Positions 58,022 to 64,000 of a stretch of 64,000 nt of DNA are shown in pieces (the stretch's first letter is position 1; the number at the start of each line of letters is the position of its first letter). The position numbers and the translations under genes were made by a program. Source of the stretch: a virus. Where the stretch lies: IMG/VR virus record IMGVR_UViG_3300025280_000031, positions 1 through 64,000 of that record; one strand, given 5' to 3'. The notes under the pieces are model-generated. The model had not been told where the DNA came from, did no database searches, and was given only the letters and a program-made list of their open reading frames with translations.

Positions 58022-58882
58022 CTAATTATACTTAATAGCACTAAAAACGTCAGAAATGTTTATGATTTTTGCTGCAGATCCATCACCAATATTAAAAGAA
58101 TCTCCCTCTTTCACAGTTATCGGTCCGAAAAGAACCGCGTTATAATTATCTAAAATTGTAGTATTTAAAGAAGTGGAATTTCCTAGGCCACCATAAAGCC
58201 CGCCAACATCATTGACTGTTGTAATTTTTAATTCGGCGCCGTCGTCAATTTTTAAATCAAAGCCAGAGTTTACTGTCACTGGTCCATACAACACAGTGTC
58301 TATATTATGATCTCTCACGACAGTGTCCGTCCTTATAGTGCTGTCGCTACGATCTATGATTCGAAGAGTTCCATCAATGTTAACAACGCTATCTCCACCA
58401 AGACTAATATCTGATACCGGTTTTGAGACAGCGACATCGTCAATTGATTTGATAGTCAAAGACGCACCATCGCCAATTTTCAAATAAGAATCAGAATAGA
58501 TTGTTACCGGATCATAAAAAATAGTATCATGGCTTGAAAGAATGGTATCTCTGTTTATGGTACTGTTATCTTTATCAACAATTCGGACGGCGCCATCAAT
58601 AACCACAAAACTGTCGCCTGCGACGCGGGCTGGTGGGATTTCTACAGGATTAGCATCATCAAGTTTTAAAACAATTAAATCGGCATTATTGCCGATTGTC
58701 AACGAAGCACCATCATTAATTGTTACTGGCCCATAAAGAACAGTATTATAATTTTCTGGGATGACAGTCGCAGCGGTTATATCACTATCATTTCCAAGCG
58801 GAATAGTTACTTCGCCTTCTTGAAATAGCTTCTCGGTTTTTTTAACTATGGCGCCAAAAGTAAGTACTCTACGGGGTGCCAT
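58022..58882 (-). CDS. repeat-rich fibre or spike protein, 286 aa
   Basis: Four repeats of about 65 residues, each containing a version of NTVLYGPVTINDGASLTIGN (also TIFYDPVTIYSDSYLKIGDG, TVLYGPVTVNSGFDLKIDDG, AVLFGPITVKEGDSFNIGDG), make nearly the whole protein. This suggests a beta-helix or stacked beta-strand fibre. The N-terminus MAPRRVLTFGAIVKK could attach to the virion. No enzymatic motif. It stands directly ahead of the two larger fibres, so an adaptor or short fibre is likely. Confidence 0.72.
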   Translation of the reverse strand: MAPRRVLTFGAIVKKTEKLFQEGEVTIPLGNDSDITAATVIPENYNTVLYGPVTINDGASLTIGNNADLIVLKLDDANPVEIPPARVAGDSFVVIDGAVRIVDKDNSTINRDTILSSHDTIFYDPVTIYSDSYLKIGDGASLTIKSIDDVAVSKPVSDISLGGDSVVNIDGTLRIIDRSDSTIRTDTVVRDHNIDTVLYGPVTVNSGFDLKIDDGAELKITTVNDVGGLYGGLGNSTSLNTTILDNYNAVLFGPITVKEGDSFNIGDGSAAKIINISDVFSAIKYN

Positions 58883-58883
58883 T

Positions 58884-59048
58884 TTATTTCTTTTCCTTGC
58901 TAGCTATTCTTCTTTCTTCTTCCCAAAGTTTATCAATGACTTCCCATGTATGTTCCTCGCCAATCTTCTCATACATCTCATGAAGATTTTTCCAAGCTTC
59001 ATCTAAAGTTAATTTATTTTTATTGTATTCGACACAAATCAAACACAT
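58884..59048 (-). CDS. 54-aa hypothetical protein
   Basis: A short gene: MCLICVEYNKNKLTLDEAWK, then NLHEMYEKIGEEHTWEVIDK and a charged C-terminus ending SKEKK. It is helical, with a CxxC at the very N-terminus. GGGAGA lies nine bases upstream of the ATG at 59048, overlapping the end of the spanin-like gene. Codon use and length match genuine small phage genes. I do not know its function. Confidence 0.7.
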   Translation of the reverse strand: MCLICVEYNKNKLTLDEAWKNLHEMYEKIGEEHTWEVIDKLWEEERRIASKEKK

Positions 59049-59049
59049 C

Positions 59050-59511
59050 TTAATTGGTCTCCCTTATTTCTACTGCTGCATAAAAAATTGCAATGGATGT
59101 TACGATGCCTGCTACAATTCCTCCAGCAAACCACCAATGAGAATTTTTATTTGGTCTCTCTAAAGCAAATTTTTGGAGTCTATTTACTTCTTCATCTTTA
59201 ATTTTTAGAATTGAATTGTATTTTTGTTGCAGAAAGTCGACTTCTACTTTTACTGTCGAAACCAAAAGATCGCACCTGATCTTTTCTTTTTGTTCTATAT
59301 GGGCAGTTCTTAATCTGCATTGTTCAGCATTGTATTCTTTCTCGGCAATAGATTGAGCAACAGCAGATGAATTAAAAAGGACTCCAGGAAAAGGAGCCGT
59401 TTCGCCCTGATTCATTGGTTTAATTTTTGGCACTTCATCGGCAAAAACAAATGCTGGAAAAGTCATAAGCAATATTATTGCTATTATTTTATTCAACAAT
59501 TTCAAAACCAA
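59050..59511 (-). CDS. putative spanin-like membrane protein (outer/periplasmic partner)
   Basis: A 153-residue protein with a signal peptide (MVLKLLNKIIAIILLMTFPA, cleavage expected after VFA), a periplasmic helical middle with two Cys (QCRLRTAHIEQKEKIRCDLL) and a C-terminal membrane helix (WWFAGGIVAGIVTSIAIFYA). This resembles spanin proteins that fuse or disrupt the outer membrane in lysis. The C-terminal helix rather than a lipobox would make it a unimolecular type or an inner-membrane protein. It overlaps the other spanin-like gene by 23 bases. Confidence 0.6.
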   Translation of the reverse strand: MVLKLLNKIIAIILLMTFPAFVFADEVPKIKPMNQGETAPFPGVLFNSSAVAQSIAEKEYNAEQCRLRTAHIEQKEKIRCDLLVSTVKVEVDFLQQKYNSILKIKDEEVNRLQKFALERPNKNSHWWFAGGIVAGIVTSIAIFYAAVEIRETN

Positions 59512-59893
59512 AAGCCTCCTTTACTAAATGTGCCAATGCTTTCGGATTATCAGAATGTTTCTCAACAATTTCTTTAACTCTTTTCTTTTTATTCCTATCA
59601 AGAGCTTCATTGTTCTTTTTCAATTCTGTTTCAACTTTTTCAATTGTTTCATTGAAAACTTTATTTAGTTCTTCTTTCTTTTTGATCTCGGCCTCATGAT
59701 TTTCATTGATAACTTCAATTTGTTTTTTATAGCTATCGCTTCTTATTTCTAAAACTCCAATGGCAGCAGCACTATCTTTTCTAAAGAAAACCCAAAGAAC
59801 AAGAGTATACAATATAACTACTGGAAAATGCCAATAAGTTTTTAACCAAGTCCAACTCTTCTTGACAAGAAGTTTAAAAGCAATCCAATTCAT
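59489..59893 (-). CDS. putative inner-membrane spanin (i-spanin-like)
   Basis: A 134-residue type II membrane protein. Residues about 22-42 (WHFPVVILYTLVLWVFFRKD) form a membrane helix preceded by a basic cytoplasmic start. The rest is an extended coiled coil (EINEELNKVFNETIEKVETELKK-type heptads, shown by KKEELNKVFNETIEKVETEL). This is the i-spanin architecture. The gene lies between the endolysin and the second spanin-like gene with 4-base and 23-base overlaps, a nested order typical of spanin pairs. Confidence 0.65.
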   Translation of the reverse strand: MNWIAFKLLVKKSWTWLKTYWHFPVVILYTLVLWVFFRKDSAAAIGVLEIRSDSYKKQIEVINENHEAEIKKKEELNKVFNETIEKVETELKKNNEALDRNKKKRVKEIVEKHSDNPKALAHLVKEAFGFEIVE

Positions 59894-60312
59894 TTGTAAA
59901 ATCTTCCTTCGCGATCATCTTTCATTCCTTTGCCGTACCATCGCACTTTCTTATTTCTTATATCATAATGCAAAAAGGTTTTATACAAGCCGACACCGCC
60001 TTGTTTCATCTTTCCTTCTTTGATAAGTTTTTCGACAACCTCTTTTACTTCTTGCGGGGTCATCCCTTTTATTTTTACATCAGCCGCAGAAGCAGTCAAA
60101 TGTTGGCTTCGTCTTGCTCCGCCCACTTTACGATTGTATTTGGAACTTCTATAGCCGCTGATCACTCTAATTGATTTGTTCAAATGTTCTCTCAACACTT
60201 GAAGATTTTCAGCAAGTTCCTTTACATTGTCCATGTGTTCATCTGGAACATCGCTTCCATCTTTACAACGGAACTCGCTTAGTGCAAAGTTTTTTGTAAG
60301 TTTACTACTCAT
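59890..60312 (-). CDS. endolysin, peptidase M15 family
   Basis: A 140-residue zinc peptidase. The metal ligands are His71 in RRSQHLTASAADV, Asp78 in the same motif and His115 in TFLHYDIR. SGYRSSKYNRKVGG precedes them. This is the D-alanyl-D-alanine carboxypeptidase/L-Ala-D-Glu endopeptidase type, cutting the peptide part of the cell wall. It has no signal peptide and so depends on a holin to reach the wall. The start at 60312 with AGAGGA upstream is preferred over a frame that begins 7 codons earlier. Lysis cassette neighbours support the role. Confidence 0.92.
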   Translation of the reverse strand: MSSKLTKNFALSEFRCKDGSDVPDEHMDNVKELAENLQVLREHLNKSIRVISGYRSSKYNRKVGGARRSQHLTASAADVKIKGMTPQEVKEVVEKLIKEGKMKQGGVGLYKTFLHYDIRNKKVRWYGKGMKDDREGRFYK

Positions 60313-60517
60313 CGTCAGATTTCCTCTCGCCATGTTTCCATCTTGTTGCGATATCTGCTAATCCTTGAATACCAATGTAAGCCAACGAGACGGCAACCCA
60401 CTCATCCGAACCCAATTTGTCCAAAGCCAAAAATGCTGTGGCTGTGGACCAAACCAAAAGTTTACGAGACGTCCACCTTTCCAAATGCTTGTCTACAAAC
60501 GCTTTTATTCTAGCCAT
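60305..60517 (-). CDS. putative holin, 70 aa
   Basis: A small protein with two hydrophobic stretches, RKLLVWSTATAFLALDKLG and EWVAVSLAYIGIQGLADIA, an N-terminal charged helix and a charged tail (TRWKHGERKSDDE). Size and topology fit a class II holin. It directly precedes the endolysin, overlapping it by 8 bases. Assignment depends on context because holins share no motif. Confidence 0.62.
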   Translation of the reverse strand: MARIKAFVDKHLERWTSRKLLVWSTATAFLALDKLGSDEWVAVSLAYIGIQGLADIATRWKHGERKSDDE

Positions 60518-60538
60518 AATTTCTCTCCTATAATAATA

Positions 60539-60546
60539 TATTTAGT
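60539..60546 (-). promoter_or_regulatory. late-promoter-like motif ACTAAATA upstream of lysis cassette
   Basis: AAACTAAATATATTA on the minus strand, 22 bases upstream of the holin-like gene, in the gap 60518-60566. It would drive holin, endolysin and spanin genes, which need late expression. This instance is closest to the T4 late box TATAAATA (TAAATA in common). Confidence 0.5.
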
Positions 60547-60566
60547 TTATTACAGGAGAAAAATGC

Positions 60567-60776
60567 TTAGTAGCGTTCTAAAAACAATTCATATTCTTCT
60601 ATTGTTTCGCTCAACTTGTCAAAAGCATATTCTATTTCATTGTATGAGGCGAATTCATCTTTATGTGTTTCTATAAGTTGGGATGCCAATTCAGCAATCC
60701 TTTGTAGTTTAGCATTCTTCTCTAAAAGCTCTTCTAGTGACGGCTCACTGATGTCAAGTTTCTCAGCTGTTTGCAT
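60567..60776 (-). CDS. hypothetical protein, 69 aa
   Basis: An acidic helical protein: MQTAEKLDISEPSLEELLEK, then a Leu/Ile/Glu-rich stretch, ending EEYELFLERY. AAGGAGG lies eleven bases upstream of the ATG at 60776, so the 20-codon longer frame is rejected. It begins 17 bases after the SbcD-SbcC fusion gene and probably shares its transcript. No family known to me. Confidence 0.65.
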   Translation of the reverse strand: MQTAEKLDISEPSLEELLEKNAKLQRIAELASQLIETHKDEFASYNEIEYAFDKLSETIEEYELFLERY

Positions 60777-60792
60777 TATATATTTTTCCTCC

Positions 60793-63700
60793 TTAATAGT
60801 TAACATAAGCAAAATTACCTTTCTTCTCAATCTCAATTGTCATGTCTACACAATCTTTCAGTGTATCCAAATGAGAAATGAGAAGAACAGTTTTGAAGTA
60901 TGATTTGACCATATCTAAAATTCGTATGAAGCCTTCCATATTTTCTTCATCTAAAGCCGTTGCCGGCTCATCTAATATAAATAGATCTGGCTTTGGCAAA
61001 CTTGATACATTTAATAGCGCCAAACGAATTGCCATCGCTGCAATTGTTTTTTCTGAACCAGATCCTAATTCAATTGGTCTCGCGTCAAATTTGGGATGCC
61101 TAATAAATATTTCAAGCTTTTTGTCTTCCGCTTCGAAGAAAACTTCAAAATCAACAATATTTACCAATACTTTTGCGACCTCTGCATTAATGATTGGTAA
61201 TCGTTTTTTAATTATATCATAAGCAATGCCATTGGAATGTACGCACCTCATAAACAAATCATAAGCAGCATATTCTTCGCGGAGATCGTAAAGTTCTTGT
61301 TTGTTGTTCTCAAGATTTGTTAGCATCTGTTCAATTGAGCCGTGCTCTTTAGAAAGCTCAATGAGACGATTTTGGCATTCTGACAAGTTGTCTTTTTCTT
61401 TTGTTATAGCTCTCAAGAAGTTGTCCTTTCCAAAATTTAATGCTTCCAAATTTTCAATTGCTAACTTGTTGTTGTTGTATTCTGTTGCTGTTTCATTTAA
61501 GTTTTCAATCTCTTTTCTGAATCCAACAATTTTTGTTTTATTTTTTTGTATCTCCAGTTCGTAAGAAGAATTTTCAGAACTTAATTGACTTTGCTTTTCA
61601 ACAAGCTTATCATGTTTTTCAATATGTTCTTCAATCTTTTCTGGATTTAATTCTTGAATTTCATTGGAAGTTTCTGCTTCTGTATTTTTCAACTCAGCAA
61701 TTTCTTGTTTTACTTCATCAAGTTGTTTCAAAGCGCCATAAGCATCTTTGATGAATTTGCAATGAGAAAATTCCTCTCCACAAGGAACCTCTTCCAAAAG
61801 TGATGCTTTGCCTTCTTTAACTTTTAGTTTGGTTTCATGCAGCTTGATGTCGTTGCAAATTAGATTTAATTGATTTTGCTTTTCAATAACAATAGATTTA
61901 TTGTTTTTGGTCTCTTCGATATCAAAATCATCATCTAAAAAGTTTACAATCTTATCTAAAAGCTCGTTGTTGTTTTCGATATTTTCGAAAAACTTTTTAT
62001 TCCTTCCAGTTAATAAATCTTTTTCTTTCTTGTTTTCTTCTAGAGATTTTTCTATTTTATCTATATCAATCATTTCGACTGGAATAATATTTATTCTTTC
62101 GTTGATGTCATCTATTTGCAATTGATAGGAATCAATCTTTTCTGCTAATTCCTCGCAAGCATTTTCTTGACTTTTATTTTCATTTTCAATTGCGACAAGT
62201 TTTTCATTGACTTCTTTAATTTGTTCATCGAATTCTGTACCTTCTAATCTTTTAAGCATTCCTCTCAGATCAGAGACATCATCTTTTGCTAATTTAAACT
62301 TGCGCTCGAACATTTCTAAATCAAGGAACTTGGCAAGAATTTCTTTTCTTCTCGTTGATCCTTCGCTGATAAACATAAGAGATCCTAATTGCGAGGCCAT
62401 CGATGTAAAAAGAAAATCATCTATCGTCCCAAACATCTTTCTTATGTTCCTGTCGGTGTCATTTCTTGACAAGCCATTTAAACTAATATTTTCTCCAACA
62501 ACTTCATCTCGCATAGAGAAGTCTATATCTGTTTTTGCTTCAACTGTTGCGCTGCCATGAAGTTTCTTTTCATATTTTTCTGAGGTTCTTTCGATTTCGT
62601 AAATATTGTGGTCAATAACAATTTCAACTTTGCCGCGGCAATTGTCTTTTGTTTGATTAATCAAATGAAGATTCTTACGATTGTTTTTGGAAGTCGAATT
62701 ATAAATTGTATATAACAAGCTATCGATAATACTTGATTTGCCTGAAAAGTTCTTTCCAAATATACCAACGACTCCATTCAAATTTTCAAAATTGATTTTA
62801 TTCTTTTCGCCGTAATTGAATAGATTGTCCCATTCAATGCTTTTGAGTTTCCAATTAATATTTCTTGCTACTTCTTCGTCTTCTTCAACAACGGAACTAT
62901 ATTTTGTATTGAGGTCCAAAACTTTTTCCATCACTTCGTCACTGGGATCATAATCTTTAAGATAATCTTTTATAAGTCTTTTTTGGACTGCCATATCTCG
63001 CAAGTTTTCCTGAAAGATGTTCTTAATAGAATCAGCCATATCTGCTCCATCACTGGCGGCTCTATTTAAAAACGTCACACTTTCTGGTTTAAATTTGGTC
63101 TTTGCCACATCAACTGCTTTTTTTAATACATCTAGTGAAAGATTATTATTAGAAACCAAACGAAGGCGTGCACCATCTGGAACCTTTGTTTGGTTTGGTA
63201 TTCTTCCTTTCGGCGAAAGTTGAATTGTAATAAAAGGCTTTGGATTTATAAAAGAAACATGCTTGCAAGTGAACTTATCTTTATCTTGAATATCCCATAT
63301 CAACAAGCCTTTATCATTTGTCTCTCCTTGATTCTGTTGAATTGTGCTGCCGGGATAACGAACTCTTCCTTTAAGATCTAATATCTGATTTGTCTTGTGA
63401 ATGTCTCCGAGAAAAGCAAAATCAAATTTATCAAAGATTGACATATCATGATCTCCATATTCCATTGTCCAGCCAAGATCAGTTTTGACACCAGAGATAG
63501 ATCCGTGATAAAGCGCAATATTAATTTTGTTTGTATCGGTTGGTTTAACCCACTTGTCTTCGTCAAAAATTGAAAGCACATTCAAGGTAAACTTGTCATC
63601 CACTAGCACCTCACCAGATGCCTTCAGGAGGCACAGAGATGGGTGTTCTAGGGCCTCAACGATAGGAGTGATGGCATCTTGCCTACTCGAGTTTCGGAGG

Positions 63701-63948
63701 TTTCCATCGTGGTTTCCGGGGATTATATAGGTAGGTGCAATATCCGCTAAATTCTTGAGGAAGTTTGATGCCATCTCAAAGTATTCAGGACTCAATTGAG
63801 TTTTTGTATGTGCAAGATCTCCGCAGTGAATAATGCAATCAACTTTCTCTTCTCGCAATTTCTCGTAGATCTGGTCGAAAATTACGCGATATTCATAGTG
63901 GTATTTTAAGTTGCGGATGTGCGTATCCGCAAGATGGGCGAACTTCAT
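60793..63948 (-). CDS. SbcD-SbcC (Mre11-Rad50; T4 gp47-gp46) fusion protein
   Basis: A 1051-residue protein in two parts. Residues 1-340 are an Mre11/SbcD nuclease with HLADTH (Asp8, His10), HCGDLAH (Asp44), PGNHDG (79-82), LYHGS (His148) and FLGDIHK (His184; the usual first His of GHxH is Asp182). From about residue 366 begins a Rad50/SbcC ATPase: Walker A GKNFSGKSS (398-406), a long coiled coil with a hook region VPCGEEFSHCKF (Cys723 and Cys730), the signature ELGSGSEKT and Walker B LFILDEPATALDEE. In T4 and bacteria these are two genes. The complex resects DNA ends for recombination with UvsX. Start 63948 has AGGAG upstream. Confidence 0.95.
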   Translation of the reverse strand: MKFAHLADTHIRNLKYHYEYRVIFDQIYEKLREEKVDCIIHCGDLAHTKTQLSPEYFEMASNFLKNLADIAPTYIIPGNHDGNLRNSSRQDAITPIVEALEHPSLCLLKASGEVLVDDKFTLNVLSIFDEDKWVKPTDTNKINIALYHGSISGVKTDLGWTMEYGDHDMSIFDKFDFAFLGDIHKTNQILDLKGRVRYPGSTIQQNQGETNDKGLLIWDIQDKDKFTCKHVSFINPKPFITIQLSPKGRIPNQTKVPDGARLRLVSNNNLSLDVLKKAVDVAKTKFKPESVTFLNRAASDGADMADSIKNIFQENLRDMAVQKRLIKDYLKDYDPSDEVMEKVLDLNTKYSSVVEEDEEVARNINWKLKSIEWDNLFNYGEKNKINFENLNGVVGIFGKNFSGKSSIIDSLLYTIYNSTSKNNRKNLHLINQTKDNCRGKVEIVIDHNIYEIERTSEKYEKKLHGSATVEAKTDIDFSMRDEVVGENISLNGLSRNDTDRNIRKMFGTIDDFLFTSMASQLGSLMFISEGSTRRKEILAKFLDLEMFERKFKLAKDDVSDLRGMLKRLEGTEFDEQIKEVNEKLVAIENENKSQENACEELAEKIDSYQLQIDDINERINIIPVEMIDIDKIEKSLEENKKEKDLLTGRNKKFFENIENNNELLDKIVNFLDDDFDIEETKNNKSIVIEKQNQLNLICNDIKLHETKLKVKEGKASLLEEVPCGEEFSHCKFIKDAYGALKQLDEVKQEIAELKNTEAETSNEIQELNPEKIEEHIEKHDKLVEKQSQLSSENSSYELEIQKNKTKIVGFRKEIENLNETATEYNNNKLAIENLEALNFGKDNFLRAITKEKDNLSECQNRLIELSKEHGSIEQMLTNLENNKQELYDLREEYAAYDLFMRCVHSNGIAYDIIKKRLPIINAEVAKVLVNIVDFEVFFEAEDKKLEIFIRHPKFDARPIELGSGSEKTIAAMAIRLALLNVSSLPKPDLFILDEPATALDEENMEGFIRILDMVKSYFKTVLLISHLDTLKDCVDMTIEIEKKGNFAYVNY

Positions 63949-63974
63949 CGGTCTCCTATTTTGCCTCTCTTGTT

Positions 63975-63983
63975 ACTATAGCA
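63975..63983 (-). promoter_or_regulatory. extended -10 promoter for SbcD-SbcC
   Basis: TGCTATAGT on the minus strand, a full extended -10, 27 bases upstream of the ATG. The -35 region falls at the edge of the window, where no clear TTGACA is visible. Early expression by host sigma70 is expected. Confidence 0.6.
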
Positions 63984-64000
63984 CAAAGTATTTTACTTGT

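Noticed and set aside
60976-60990. CTATTTATATTAG inside the SbcC Walker B coding sequence
   Set aside because: The match comes from the codons for Leu-Phe-Ile-Leu-Asp, which are constrained by protein function.
1-64000. Integrase, attachment sites, transposase or CRISPR array
   Set aside because: I saw none; gene content fits a lytic phage, and the only mobile gene is the homing endonuclease.

Overview
The window is a contiguous piece of a tailed-phage genome, and every gene I can support lies on the minus strand, so transcription runs from high to low coordinates. A T4-type head (gp20-like portal, gp17-like terminase, gp21-like protease, gp22-like scaffold, gp23-like capsid protein) and a contractile tail (sheath, tube, tape measure, LysM baseplate protein) mark it as a myovirus of the wider T4 superfamily. 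It is divergent: replication uses a bacterial-type DnaE polymerase rather than T4 gp43. Low GC, tight packing with many ATGA overlaps, a B12-dependent ribonucleotide reductase, phage bS21 and MKITKSQLKQIIKEE-type leaders suggest an uncultured, probably marine, 'far-T4' phage of a Gram-negative bacterium. The host assignment is inference.

Layout by coordinate. 1-5 kb: ClpP-like protease, an acidic late protein, a tiny sigma region-4 protein, a GuaB/GuaC-family enzyme, an adenine methyltransferase and dUTPase. 5-12.4 kb: HNH-AP2 endonuclease, DnaE polymerase, two microproteins, a nucleotidyltransferase-like protein with a partner, a lytic transglycosylase and a GroES-like co-chaperonin. 12.4-22.5 kb: NrdJ, DnaB-type helicase, tRNA-Ile(UAU), 5'-3' exonuclease, deaminase, UvsX/RecA, SlyD-like isomerase, gp32-like SSB, a tubulin/FtsZ-like protein and a short family-A polymerase. 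22.5-38.5 kb: baseplate, tape measure, tail chaperone pair, tube, sheath and neck. 38.5-53.4 kb: capsid, scaffold, an S74 fibre, bS21, protease, leader-bearing putative internal proteins, portal and terminase. 53.4-60.6 kb: fibres, then a lysis set (two spanin-like proteins, M15 endolysin, holin-like protein). 60.6-64 kb: a single polypeptide joining SbcD/Mre11 to SbcC/Rad50.

Two promoter classes can be read directly. Early and replication genes have sigma70-like promoters (TTGACA, usually exactly 17 bp, then TATAAT-like). Late genes carry ACTAWWTA 21-63 bases upstream of the start codon, a possible divergent relative of the T4 late box TATAAATA. A strong UUCG-loop terminator separates the capsid operon from the neck operon.

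The strongest leads are the tubulin-like protein next to a second polymerase, the SbcD-SbcC fusion with an altered zinc hook, the leader family that may target proteins into the prohead, the late-promoter motif, and the overlapping tail chaperone frames with a T7 slip site. No gene-free stretch exceeds 300 bases; the longest (9332-9621) holds a promoter, two micro-ORFs and a small hairpin.
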